A stretch of 32,319 nt of DNA from Dysgonomonas sp. HGC4 (lineage in GTDB: Bacteria; Bacteroidota; Bacteroidia; Bacteroidales; Dysgonomonadaceae). Positions 1-8,386 of the stretch are shown here, in pieces. Made by a program: the position numbers and the translations under genes. The stretch covers positions 1 through 32,319 of the forward strand of contig NZ_CVRU01000155.1 of the NCBI RefSeq assembly GCF_001261715.1, given 5' to 3'. Positions within the stretch are counted from its first letter, which is position 1. Each line of letters begins with the position of its first letter. A model generated the notes under the pieces. That model saw only the letters and a list, made by a program, of their open reading frames with translations, was not told the origin of the DNA and searched no databases.

Positions 1-11
1 CTTTATTTGTG

Positions 12-48
12 AAAAAAAATAGTATTTACATTTAATGCAAATACTATT
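12..48 (-). terminator. Terminator of the nuclease-helicase gene
   Basis: The arms AATAGTATTT (19-28) and AAATACTATT (39-48) form a near-perfect hairpin. Read on the minus strand it is followed by a run of eight T. It starts 26 bases past the helicase stop codon, so it is a good intrinsic terminator for that gene. Confidence 0.8.
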
Positions 49-74
49 ATATATTGAAAATGAAGAGGAGATTA

Positions 75-3000
75 TTATAGAGATTTAATATATTCTATTA
101 GTTTCTTGTAGATAGGATTTTGGACTAATATATATTCATTCCCAATGAGAAAAAGTTGCTGTCTGGCGCGAGATATTGCAACATTAAGCTTTCTATCAAC
201 TGTTTTATCATTATTCAAATTACAGAAAAAATCTAGTTGATATGGTTTATTAATACAAAATGATAAAATAATAATTTCGCGCTGGCTACCTTGAAAGCGC
301 TCAACCGTATCTATCATTATATTCTGAAACTCCGAAATTCCAGTTTCGTGTAACTTATGCTTAATCAGGGCAATTTGATTTCTATAAGGCGTTATAATAC
401 CTAAAGTTTTAAGTGGATCAAAATGCTGATTGTTTGTTTTGTAGGTGTTGAGTATAGCTTTTGATAATTCAGTTACAATTTCAGCTTCTTTATAATTGAC
501 CTTATCACTAACAGTATTAGAATTATCGTTGCAATTAATGAATTCTAGACGTTTTCTGCTAACTATTTTTTCATAAATATTCTGGTAATCAGGTATTTCT
601 AAAGATAGTTGTTCTTTCTGCCATTCATTAGCAGGTAAAAGTATATTATCATAAAATAGCTTATTGGGGAACTCTGCTAGTGTCTGATGCATTCGTCCTT
701 GATATACGAGAGTATCATAGGCTTGTTCCCACCTATTCGATTGGCAGACTCTATATAGACGTTCAAATAGTGATTCTCCGCAATCATATAACTTTATTAT
801 GTTTAATGATTCATTCTTAGATCTTGCTTTCTCTTTATTTTGTAATGTAATAGTTGATAATTGCTTGTGATCTCCTATCATAATAAATTTGTCAACCTTA
901 GGAAGAATACCTATTATCTGTGGCTCAAGTATTTGAGATGCTTCATCTATTATCGATAAATTAAATTTCTTAATATCAAATATCTCAGGCTTACCAACAA
1001 TAGATGCTAATGTACCTATAAAAATTCGATGCTTAGCTAATGTTTCTCGAAGATCTTCCCTACTTTTCGCCTTATCTGCTATGTTTTGTAACAATCTATG
1101 CCTATAATGAAGATCACAAGATAATTCTGTACCTATCCTAATATATGTGTCGCACTCTTTATTATTACAGCTAAATGCTTGATTTATAGATTCACATAAT
1201 TCATCTACAGCTCTATTTGTGTAAGCAATTATGAGAATATTATCTAGTGTATTGTTGTAATAATGCTCAATTAATCGACGAGCAAATATGGATGTTTTAC
1301 CTGTTCCGGGAGGCCCTACAATTAAAAAATAATCTTTAGAGTTGATTGCTTTATTAATTATTATATCCTGTTTACTCTCTTTAGTTACTTCTTTATCAGT
1401 TATTTGATAGTATAATGATTGAGGCTCTTTGAGCCCTAATAATATTTCACGTTTATCTGCAGAAGAAGATAAAAATGTATATAAGCTCTTGTACATATTA
1501 GTATAAGCATGATCTAGTTTGTCATGTTCAATTGCCCAAGAAGAGTATTTTTCAAAAAAAGTTTTATTCTTTTGCTTATATCGAAATCTCAGAAGGATGT
1601 GTGTAGGGGTAATTTCTGCTATTGTTCCTTTCAATATTTGGTTGGTGAGTACAGAATCTGTAATTTCTTCGTGTGGATATAGTATGCAGATTTCACCTTC
1701 TCTGAAATTTATAAAATCTGAGGAGCTATTTCTTTCAAATAGAATTTTCATATCCCGACCACTGTCATCAATCTTTTTGATCTTGAGATTTGATATTAAA
1801 TCGAAAGATTCTAGCCTATCGTTAAATTCAGTATTCCAAAGACTGGCGCTAGATCGGTTGGATTCGAAATAATCATCACCTACTTTTTGAATATATAATT
1901 CTCTAGCTAGGAATATTATGTATCTAAAGAAATATTGTTTTTCAATCTCAGTAATATTTGAAATTGTTTTATGAAAATCAGCTATTTGATTAATGAAAAA
2001 GTTAGGAGTTCTTCCATAGTTATCTAAATTACATATATCTGAAAATAATTTTTCTACAGTTTCAGAATCACCTAAATATAGGTCATGTTCAGTAGCAACA
2101 ATTAGATTTCGGATATTAATAATGTCTTTTTCTAAAGTTTTATAAACTGCAGCTAGTCGGAGATTTTCTCCACTATTTTCAGCTGCTGAATATAATATTG
2201 CAGAAGTTATCTTCTTCTCATCATATCCGAAAACACTTTGAATTATTAGTCGATAAATTGCTGTTTGTACTTCATGATTTATTGCTATTTTACCACTATC
2301 TTCTTTAGGATAAGGTAGACCTCCTGATTTTAATTCTATTATTTTACTGTTATTATTCTCCTTATCAGATAGTTGAAGTAAGTCTAAGCGTCCTTGAAAT
2401 CCAAACTTTTCACTAAAAAAAGAAGGCTCTAAGGTGCATTTATGGACATCTATTCTATTTAAAGGAAAATCTTGTGCTATTACCCGTTGTATATTAGCAA
2501 ATTGAGTTCGAGCTTTTACCATAAAAGCTCTAAAATCAGTGGTTTGTTTTATATCATTGCAACTTGTGAATTCAAAAGGCTTTTCTTTGAAAGCTTTAAG
2601 AAATATATCATTGAATTCGAGCTGTTCAGGTGTGTCGGAAAAAATAAGTTCGTCCAGAAAGAAGTTTGCTAAATTTCCTAAAAGTATATGCTGAGAATTG
2701 GCTGTTTGCTCAAACTTGCGACGGAAATAATGTAAATGAGATCTTCCATAATTCTGAAAACATTCTGCTAGTGCAGATGCATCAATCAGATAATCGGGTT
2801 CTAAAACGATAAATTTAGGAATATAATTTTCGTTTTTATCAATTTTGCATTCTAATAAATTGAGCTGTGCTCCTATCCACAACCGTTCAACAGTTTGGTT
2901 GAAAGCATCATTTATATTTTTGACATTGTATTTTATGCGAATTGTGGAATGTGAAATGGAATCACTCACACCTATAATTAGCTCGCTATCTCTATCTATT

Positions 3001-3443
3001 TCAATTACTTGTATTCGGATATAATCCAAATTTGGAGCTATTTCACTTTTGTTTAATAGCTCAATGTTTTCTTCTTTATAGGTATCTAGACTATTATAAA
3101 TTATTGATATAAAATTATTTATACTTTGATAAGAGCTGTTGTATTGAGTTTGTGAAACAATATTCTGTTCGTTTCGAAGAAGGAATGAGGTTTTTACGCG
3201 TATATTTTGCAATGCCCATTCTAGAGATTGTGGTAGTTTATATATCTGACAAATATAAACCAGGCGTGCAAATAATGAAGGAAACTGCAAAGTCTCCCTA
3301 GTGGTGATCTCTTTGCAGCTTCTTTCTAATATCCGTTTTAAATGGATGTATTTTTCTCTAAGAGGAATATCTGAATTGTTGTTTTCTTCAATTTCAGCTA
3401 TAATCTCTTGATATTTTTTCTCGTTATTCTCTAGTAAGTACAT
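75..3443 (-). CDS. Dna2-like PD-(D/E)XK nuclease / superfamily 1 helicase
   Basis: Predicted cytoplasmic DNA or RNA helicase with a built-in nuclease, 1122 residues. The N-terminal ~330 residues are unassigned. A PD-(D/E)XK nuclease core follows: FQGRLDLL near 347-356 and IELKSGG near 368-374. The C-terminal half is a superfamily 1B (Upf1/Dna2 type) motor: Walker A GPPGTGKT near 708, Walker B IIDEASQ near 830, GDHKQL near 855, TPYRNQ, VERFQGSQRE near 1043 and NVAISRAR near 1088. All motor motifs look intact. The ATG lies inside the last 20 bases of the upstream lipoprotein gene, which implies co-transcription and coupled translation. Likely roles are DNA repair, RNA processing or defence against foreign DNA; the sequence does not separate these. 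The family is seen directly; the biological role is not known. Confidence 0.8.
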   Translation of the reverse strand: MYLLENNEKKYQEIIAEIEENNNSDIPLREKYIHLKRILERSCKEITTRETLQFPSLFARLVYICQIYKLPQSLEWALQNIRVKTSFLLRNEQNIVSQTQYNSSYQSINNFISIIYNSLDTYKEENIELLNKSEIAPNLDYIRIQVIEIDRDSELIIGVSDSISHSTIRIKYNVKNINDAFNQTVERLWIGAQLNLLECKIDKNENYIPKFIVLEPDYLIDASALAECFQNYGRSHLHYFRRKFEQTANSQHILLGNLANFFLDELIFSDTPEQLEFNDIFLKAFKEKPFEFTSCNDIKQTTDFRAFMVKARTQFANIQRVIAQDFPLNRIDVHKCTLEPSFFSEKFGFQGRLDLLQLSDKENNNSKIIELKSGGLPYPKEDSGKIAINHEVQTAIYRLIIQSVFGYDEKKITSAILYSAAENSGENLRLAAVYKTLEKDIINIRNLIVATEHDLYLGDSETVEKLFSDICNLDNYGRTPNFFINQIADFHKTISNITEIEKQYFFRYIIFLARELYIQKVGDDYFESNRSSASLWNTEFNDRLESFDLISNLKIKKIDDSGRDMKILFERNSSSDFINFREGEICILYPHEEITDSVLTNQILKGTIAEITPTHILLRFRYKQKNKTFFEKYSSWAIEHDKLDHAYTNMYKSLYTFLSSSADKREILLGLKEPQSLYYQITDKEVTKESKQDIIINKAINSKDYFLIVGPPGTGKTSIFARRLIEHYYNNTLDNILIIAYTNRAVDELCESINQAFSCNNKECDTYIRIGTELSCDLHYRHRLLQNIADKAKSREDLRETLAKHRIFIGTLASIVGKPEIFDIKKFNLSIIDEASQILEPQIIGILPKVDKFIMIGDHKQLSTITLQNKEKARSKNESLNIIKLYDCGESLFERLYRVCQSNRWEQAYDTLVYQGRMHQTLAEFPNKLFYDNILLPANEWQKEQLSLEIPDYQNIYEKIVSRKRLEFINCNDNSNTVSDKVNYKEAEIVTELSKAILNTYKTNNQHFDPLKTLGIITPYRNQIALIKHKLHETGISEFQNIMIDTVERFQGSQREIIILSFCINKPYQLDFFCNLNNDKTVDRKLNVAISRARQQLFLIGNEYILVQNPIYKKLIEYIKSL

Positions 3444-3948
3444 CTAAATTATTGAACAATGTTATGTATAATTCTCCTCGGCTCATTCTAGACCAACCTC
3501 TTACAGAAACATTTATTTGACCTCTCTCATTCAATAATTTCATAGCTTTATACATGAAATCCATATATAATTGGTCATTCTGAAAAGTTATGTCTTTGCC
3601 TTGTTCTGCTCCGGTTGCATTATATACATAATTTTGCAAATTAAGCGTTACCCCATTAATGGTTATATCATAAATGATAAAGTCATCATTTCTTGAGATA
3701 TCACCATTTAAAGCTATCCACGAATTTTTTGTTTCAATATCAATAATTCGAAAATCTAACTGGTCTACATCTGTAATATCTCTAAGACGGATTGTGCTAC
3801 TGGTTATAAAATCACCATTTTTAATTATAGATGGTAGTTCACAATCAAGAGTGGCAGGAACCCAATATTCCTTATCTTTTTTACAAGAACTAAATCCTAA
3901 TCCAATAATTAGTGTGAAAAGTGTGTAAATTAAAAAACTTTTTTTCAT
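3424..3948 (-). CDS. Hypothetical lipoprotein
   Basis: Secreted lipoprotein of 174 residues with no recognised family. It opens with MKKS, a hydrophobic stretch and the lipobox GFSSC, so Cys22 would be lipidated after cleavage by signal peptidase II. The next residues, KKDKE, are charged, as often seen in Bacteroidota lipoproteins sorted to the outer membrane. The remainder (about 150 residues) looks like a beta-rich periplasmic or surface domain with no cysteines or repeats. The last 20 bases overlap the start of the nuclease-helicase, an odd pairing of a cell-envelope protein with a cytoplasmic nucleic-acid enzyme. A possible minus-strand -7 box TATATTTG lies at 3975-3982, but no good -33 partner was seen. 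Function unknown. Confidence 0.7.
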   Translation of the reverse strand: MKKSFLIYTLFTLIIGLGFSSCKKDKEYWVPATLDCELPSIIKNGDFITSSTIRLRDITDVDQLDFRIIDIETKNSWIALNGDISRNDDFIIYDITINGVTLNLQNYVYNATGAEQGKDITFQNDQLYMDFMYKAMKLLNERGQINVSVRGWSRMSRGELYITLFNNLDVLTRE

Positions 3949-4053
3949 TGTATCCTTAAATTATTTAAAGGAAGCAAATATAACAAAAAGAGATGACGTG
4001 AGCATCTTGATATTAAATATGATTGATAGGATCGTAATTAATTTGTTCTAAAG

Positions 4054-4085
4054 TTTGTGTGTTACTTGCTGGTTACATACCTTTG
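4054..4085 (+). promoter_or_regulatory. Promoter of the tetR-family gene
   Basis: TTTG (4054-4057), 20 bases, then TACCTTTG (4078-4085). This matches the Bacteroidota housekeeping promoter TTTG-N19-21-TAnnTTTG exactly. The expected RNA start is only about 10 bases before the ATG at 4101 and about 20 bases before the in-frame ATG at 4113, so the leader is very short. Confidence 0.6.
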
Positions 4086-4100
4086 TAACTAACAAGTAAC
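4061..4100 (+). promoter_or_regulatory. Four-half-site operator over the tetR promoter
   Basis: GTTACTTGCTGGTTAC (4061-4076) and GTAACTAACAAGTAAC (4085-4100) are inverted repeats matching at 14 of 16 positions, with an 8-base centre. The pattern is GTTAC-N6-GTTAC-N8-GTAAC-N6-GTAAC. The centre holds the -7 box and the right arm ends right at the start codon. Placement next to a TetR gene strongly suggests autorepression; the identity of the binding protein is inferred. Confidence 0.6.
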
Positions 4101-4715
4101 ATGCATGAGTTTATGATAGAAAGTATTAATAATGAAAAAGATAGAGAATCTACAGAGAAAAAATTATTAGAGGCTGTAGGTGAGATAATAATTAAGCATG
4201 GTTTCGATAAGGTTGGTATAAATGCAATTGCTTCAAAAGCAGGTGTTTCAAAGGTTTTGATATATCGATATTTTGGTTCGATAGATAATATAATTGTGGA
4301 ATATCTCTCTCAGAATGACTTCTGGCTAAGTTTCTCTGTAGATTTCCCAAAAGATGAAAATCTCAAAGGGTTTATAAAAAAGATGTTTCGGGATCAAATT
4401 ATTCAATTGAGAAGCAGTAAACTGGAACAAGAGTTGTATCGATGGGAATTGACGAACCATAATGGTGTCATTGAAAAATTGAGGTTGAAGCGGGAGGCAA
4501 AAGGGATTACGCTAATTACCATAATTAGTCAATTGGCAAAGTATCCTCAAGAAGAAGTTGCTGCAATAGCTACGCTGTTGAGTGCGGCGATCAGTTATTT
4601 GGTTCTACTTAGTGACAATTGCTCTATGTATAATGGTATAGATTTACAGAGTGATAAGGGTTGGAATCAATTAGCATTAGGTATAGATTTGTTGGTTGAT
4701 AAGTGGTATGATTAA
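4101..4715 (+). CDS. TetR/AcrR family transcriptional regulator
   Basis: DNA-binding repressor of 204 residues. The N-terminal domain is a standard TetR helix-turn-helix, with KKLLEAVGEIIIKHG followed by INAIASKAGVSKVLIYRYFG at about residues 39-58. The C-terminal two thirds is a helical ligand and dimerisation domain that cannot be assigned a ligand. The ATG at 4101 directly abuts the inverted repeat; a second in-frame ATG at 4113 would give a longer leader and may be the true start. Candidate targets are its own gene, the divergent lipoprotein-helicase pair (start 3948) and the downstream TonB receptor. No second copy of the GTTAC array was found in front of the receptor, so autoregulation is the best supported. 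Confidence 0.85.
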   Translation: MHEFMIESINNEKDRESTEKKLLEAVGEIIIKHGFDKVGINAIASKAGVSKVLIYRYFGSIDNIIVEYLSQNDFWLSFSVDFPKDENLKGFIKKMFRDQIIQLRSSKLEQELYRWELTNHNGVIEKLRLKREAKGITLITIISQLAKYPQEEVAAIATLLSAAISYLVLLSDNCSMYNGIDLQSDKGWNQLALGIDLLVDKWYD

Positions 4716-4804
4716 CAAAGGATGGATAGTCTTATTTCTGAAATAAAAGATGGAATACCCTACTCTATTTTTTACTATTGAATAATTAAGAGTTTAATTT
4801 TAAC

Positions 4805-4835
4805 AAACGACTACATTGTTAATCTGTAGTTGTTT
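4805..4835 (+). other. Hairpin between tetR and the TonB receptor
   Basis: AAACGACTACA (4805-4815) pairs with TGTAGTTGTTT (4825-4835) over 11 positions with one G-U pair and a 9-base loop. The tail after it is not T-rich, so it is a weak terminator candidate for tetR or a leader structure. It does not resemble the GTTAC operator and no B12-box is present. Confidence 0.35.
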
Positions 4836-4878
4836 ATAACTTATCAGGTAATTTTTATAAGCTATATAATTGTTTTTT

Positions 4879-4910
4879 TTAGTTTTCTAAATCAGAATTA
4901 CTTAGTTTTG
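4879..4910 (+). promoter_or_regulatory. Probable promoter of the TonB receptor
   Basis: The -7 box TAGTTTTG (4903-4910) fits TAnnTTTG. A -33 element TTAG (4879-4882) lies 20 bases upstream and matches three of four bases. The RNA start would be near 4917, giving a leader of roughly 28 bases, too short to hold a riboswitch. Confidence 0.4.
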
Positions 4911-4944
4911 CGATGAATTAATTTTATTAATAATAATCAAAATT

Positions 4945-6972
4945 ATGAATCAGAAACAATTTGATAAGCCACGAGCTTTTCGCTTTAAGCGATTTTCTCA
5001 TAAGGCTTACAGCGCATTTAACAGTATGCGCAAAGTGGTAAACATTGGTGTTGTAGCGGGGTGTGTGCTAACCTTTGCCCATACAACAGAAACATCAGCT
5101 CAATCGAGTCTTAACTCTCGTGAGTCGGAAAAAATTACAGAGAAGGAGCTCGATGAAGTCACCGTTACTGCTTCTCGTATAGAGCTTTCAGCTAACCAAG
5201 CAGCAAAGCAAGTAACGGTAATAACTCGTAAAGAGATTGAGCAGGCCCCCATTCAGAGTATTCAAGATTTATTAAACTATGTATCAGGCATAGATGTACA
5301 ACAGCGCGGAGGGCATGGAGTCCAAGCCGACGTTTCGATCCGAGGAGGATCTTTCGATCAAACAGCAATTCTACTAAACGGAGTAAACCTCTCCAATCCA
5401 CAAACAGGTCATTACAGTTTCGACATCCCTATCAATTTATCCGACATTGAACGTATTGAAATCGTCTACGGACCATCATCTCTCATTTATGGTGCAAGTG
5501 CTTTTTCGGGTGGTATCAATATCATAACAAGAAAAGATCCTGATCACAAAGCATATGCTAGAGTTGAAGCAGGAGCTCATAATTTATTGAATACCGAAGC
5601 TAGAGGTGTTCTAAAGAATGATGTTGTGACTACACAATTATCAGCCGGATATATGACTTCTTCGGGTTATATAAATAATAGTGACTATGATATATTTAAT
5701 TTGCTCTCTCAAACCAGACTGAATATTGAAAGAGCGAAAGTTGATGTGCAATTAGGCTTTAATGATAAAAAGTATGGTGCTAATACGTTTTATTCGGCCG
5801 CCTATCCTAATCAGTATGAGGAAATCAATTCTTATCTAGCTTCCGTAAAAGGTGAAATGGGTAGTAAATTGAAATTTATACCTCAGGTATATTGGAATAG
5901 GCACAACGATTGCTTTCAGTTGATAAAAGGCGATGAATCTAAAGTTCCTTATAATTATCATAAAACCGATGTATATGGTTCTAATCTTAATCTGCAATAT
6001 ACATCGCAATTAGGTATAACCAGTTTTGGTGCAGAATTTAGGAATGAAGGCATTATGAGTACTGTGTTAGGTAAAAAGATAGATGAGCCTAGCGGAAGAT
6101 TTACGCACTCAGATAATAGAACTAATATAAGCTATGCCTTGGAGCATAATTTGCTCTTAGATAGGTTTACGCTTTCAGTCGGCATATTAGCTAATTACAA
6201 TACCTATCTAAAGAAGGATTACATGTTTTATCCTGCAATAAATAGTAGTTTTAGGATATTAGATAATTTCAAAGTGTATGCTTCGTGGAATAAAGCTACT
6301 CGGATGCCTACATTTACCGATCTGTATTATACTACTGTTACTCATATTGGTAATAGTGATTTAAAACCAGAAGATTCGGAGTCTATAGATTTGGGTTTTA
6401 AATACAATACTCCTTTCGTAAAAGTACACATTACGGGCTATCTGATGAAAGGTAAGAATATGATAGACTGGATAAAAGAGAATCCTGACGATAAATGGGA
6501 ATCTCGTAATATAACACAAATAGATAAAAAGGGATTAGATATGGGAGCTACTTTCTTTTTTAAAGAGCTATTTCCTTCCATCGATCCATCTACTACATTA
6601 CAATTGGGATATTCTCGTTTGCATCAGGATAAAAGTTCGGGAGAATTAATTTCAAATTTTACTCTTAATTATTTAAGAGACAAATTTACTGCTCAAGTAA
6701 ATCATCCTATTTATCAGGGGATTAGTGCAAACTGGAATTTTCGTTGGCAAAAGCGTATGGGTACATATCTTAAGTATGAGAACCTAAAACCCACAAGGCA
6801 AGAGCCCTACCCTTCTTTTGCTACTTTAGATCTCCAGATTAACTGGAAGTTAAAAGATTTTGTAGCTACTGCAACAGCTAATAATATATTTGATCGAAAA
6901 TATTTCGATCTGGGAAATATTCCGCAAGCCGGTTTCTGGCTGATGGCGGGAGTTTCTTATACTTTAAAGTAA
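4945..6972 (+). CDS. TonB-dependent outer-membrane receptor, BtuB-like
   Basis: Outer-membrane active-transport receptor of 675 residues. It has an unusually long leader with a basic stretch (FKRFSHKAYSAFNSMRK), a hydrophobic segment (VVNIGVVAGCVLTFA) and probable cleavage near SAQ at about 53. This leader is typical of BtuB-like cobalamin receptors in Bacteroidales. ELDEVTVTASRIE follows as the TonB box, then the plug domain (about 75-185: DLLNYVSGIDVQQRGG, RGGSFDQTAILLNGV, RIEIVYGPSSLIYGASAFSG) and a beta-barrel ending NIFDRKYFDLG…YTLK. Length fits the BtuB/CirA family, well below SusC receptors, and no SusD partner is present. The substrate is inferred only: the usual cobalamin riboswitch was not seen upstream, so it could carry another ligand. 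It sits downstream of the TetR gene in the same direction. Confidence 0.85.
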   Translation: MNQKQFDKPRAFRFKRFSHKAYSAFNSMRKVVNIGVVAGCVLTFAHTTETSAQSSLNSRESEKITEKELDEVTVTASRIELSANQAAKQVTVITRKEIEQAPIQSIQDLLNYVSGIDVQQRGGHGVQADVSIRGGSFDQTAILLNGVNLSNPQTGHYSFDIPINLSDIERIEIVYGPSSLIYGASAFSGGINIITRKDPDHKAYARVEAGAHNLLNTEARGVLKNDVVTTQLSAGYMTSSGYINNSDYDIFNLLSQTRLNIERAKVDVQLGFNDKKYGANTFYSAAYPNQYEEINSYLASVKGEMGSKLKFIPQVYWNRHNDCFQLIKGDESKVPYNYHKTDVYGSNLNLQYTSQLGITSFGAEFRNEGIMSTVLGKKIDEPSGRFTHSDNRTNISYALEHNLLLDRFTLSVGILANYNTYLKKDYMFYPAINSSFRILDNFKVYASWNKATRMPTFTDLYYTTVTHIGNSDLKPEDSESIDLGFKYNTPFVKVHITGYLMKGKNMIDWIKENPDDKWESRNITQIDKKGLDMGATFFFKELFPSIDPSTTLQLGYSRLHQDKSSGELISNFTLNYLRDKFTAQVNHPIYQGISANWNFRWQKRMGTYLKYENLKPTRQEPYPSFATLDLQINWKLKDFVATATANNIFDRKYFDLGNIPQAGFWLMAGVSYTLK

Positions 6973-7018
6973 GTCTCATACCTTTTTATTATGTAAAATG
7001 GGACATTGAGCCTGATTT

Positions 7019-7050
7019 TTTGACTTTCTAATTTTTTAAAGATACTTTTG
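7019..7050 (+). promoter_or_regulatory. Promoter of the thioesterase gene
   Basis: TTTG (7019-7022), exactly 20 bases, TACTTTTG (7043-7050): a full match to the Bacteroidota housekeeping promoter. The RNA would start about 12-15 bases before the ATG at 7070. The gene is therefore independent of the receptor upstream. Confidence 0.6.
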
Positions 7051-7069
7051 TATAAAAAATACATTAGAG

Positions 7070-7468
7070 ATGGAGCCTATTTTTCAGTATAAAATGAAAG
7101 TTCGTGATTATGAGTTGGATGCTCAAGGTATTGTTAACAATGCAAATTATCAGCATTATTATGAAGTAACACGACACGAGTTTCTTGAATCTTGTGGAGT
7201 TAGCTTCATGGAAGTTCATAATCAAGGAATAGACCCTATTGTTTCGAGTATAACTATTAAATATAGAAATTCACTTGTTGGTTCTGATGAATTTATTTGT
7301 ACTATCAATCTTGAAAAGAAGGGGATTAGATATTATTTTAATCAGCAAATAATACGAGTTTCTGATAATGTTTTATGCTCAGAAGCTCGAGTAGAGGTCG
7401 TCTGCTTAGTGAATGGGAAGATAGGTAGACCAGATGTTTTCGATAAAATATTAGAAAAATATCTATAA
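7070..7468 (+). CDS. Hotdog-fold acyl-CoA thioesterase (4HBT / YbgC-like)
   Basis: Cytoplasmic thioesterase of 132 residues, expected to hydrolyse an acyl-CoA or related thioester; the natural substrate cannot be read from the sequence. The 4HBT signature is at the N terminus: VRDYELDAQGIVNNANYQHY, with the catalytic Asp at position 17 and the N-N-A-N-Y stretch that opens the long hotdog helix (YYEVTRHEFLESCG). The length is normal for the family. It has its own strong promoter and stands alone; the convergent downstream gene is the broken TonB gene. Confidence 0.85.
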   Translation: MEPIFQYKMKVRDYELDAQGIVNNANYQHYYEVTRHEFLESCGVSFMEVHNQGIDPIVSSITIKYRNSLVGSDEFICTINLEKKGIRYYFNQQIIRVSDNVLCSEARVEVVCLVNGKIGRPDVFDKILEKYL

Positions 7469-7473
7469 TATAA

Positions 7474-7538
7474 AAGAGTATTATTTTTGAAATTTGTCTC
7501 TCTTTTTCTTTGTATAAAGAGTATTATTTTTGAAATTT
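7474..7538. repeat. 22-bp direct repeat copying the tonB 3' end
   Basis: A 22-base sequence starting AAGAGTATTATTTTTGAAAT occurs exactly at 7474-7495 and at 7517-7538, 43 bases apart. The second copy contains the last codons and stop of the minus-strand TonB gene (…KFQK-stop); the first lies just past the thioesterase stop. It looks like a small tandem duplication of the gene's 3' end. Confidence 0.75.
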
Positions 7539-8353
7539 AAATAGTACAGGTAATGTGTAATACACGGGTACGTTTCTTCCATTTTGCATTCCTGCAACCC
7601 ATTTTGGCATCATTTTCACAACTCTCATAGCTTCTTTGTCGCAAGCGGGGTCAAGAGTTCTTACTACTTCAATGTCAGATACTCGTCCATCTTTACCTAT
7701 TACGAATCGGATAATCACACGTCCTTCGATTTTGTTTTCTATGGAAATAATAGGGTATTTAAGATTACTGCTGATAAATTTCATCAGTTCGGCATCACCA
7801 CCTGGAAATTGAGGCATTTGTTCTACACTTATAAATGGTCTATCTTGTTTTGCAGGTTCCTCGATAATTGTTGTATGCTCTTTTATATCCGCTATATCTA
7901 TTGCTCCGGGATCATTACTACCCTCAATAGTTGCTTTAGATATTGGGGCTGGACTATCAAGAAGTGTTCCTATAGCTTTCATTTCCTTCTCAGGGTCTAC
8001 AACAGATACTATAGCCGGAGGTGTAAATGCAATAGTTGATTTTAGAATTGGTTTGGGTGGAGCTATTTCTTGATGGATTAGCTTTTCTTCGGGTATCTGT
8101 TCTTCTACTTTTGTTATTGTAGACATTCTAAATTCATCATCTATGCCTTTTATAAGGGAGCTGTTGGCTTTAACTACTTCCAAAAATGATGGAAGTGCAG
8201 CTACTGCTCCAACAAAGAATACCATAATACCAAAGCTAAAATGTGTCTTTTGGAAGAGCCTTGACGTAGAGCGTAGGCTCCATAGGATTTATTTTTGCCG
8301 GCGAAAACTATATCACACCAGTCAGAAGAATTGAGTTGGATATTACGTGCCAT
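7524..8353 (-). pseudogene. TonB energy-transducer gene, frameshifted
   Basis: TonB-family protein expected to couple the proton-motive force to outer-membrane receptors. The open part (8225 to 7524, 233 residues) starts inside the membrane segment (MVFFVGAVAALPSFLEVV) and ends with the TonB C-terminal domain (MPQFPGG, EGRVIIRFVIGKDG, LDPACDKEAMRVV). The missing N terminus lies just upstream in another frame: from ATG 8353 it reads MARNIQLNSSDWCDIVFAGK, then NKSYGAYALRQGSSKRHILA, and stops at 8201 after 50 codons. The paralogue at 15228 reads straight through this point. Adding one T to the TTT at 8232-8234 restores RHILAFGIMVFFVGAVAALP, which aligns without gaps to RHLLAFFIVVIFVGIVAGLP. So it is a one-base deletion, either a real mutation or a homopolymer sequencing error. 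Confidence 0.8.
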
Positions 8354-8386
8354 AACTTTAGGTTTTAGAGTGTTTGTAATTACTGA

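Noticed and set aside
75-3443. Cas4- or CRISPR-associated nuclease, because of the PD-(D/E)XK core next to helicase motifs
   Set aside because: No CRISPR repeats or cas genes are in the window and the four-cysteine cluster of Cas4 is not visible; a Dna2-like fusion explains the motifs.
4731-4750. 15-base palindrome TTATTTCTGAAATAA behind tetR as a terminator
   Set aside because: The stem is A/T-only apart from one G-C pair and lacks a T run, so it is too weak to call.
7584-8039. 151-codon open frame on the plus strand
   Set aside because: It is antisense to the tonB coding sequence, which has clear homology to the paralogue, and its product has no recognisable features.
8225-8353. Programmed ribosomal frameshift joining the two tonB frames
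   Set aside because: The junction (AGCTTTGG) is not a classical slippery heptamer, no stimulatory structure stands out, and the paralogue is encoded without a shift. A mutation or sequencing error is simpler.
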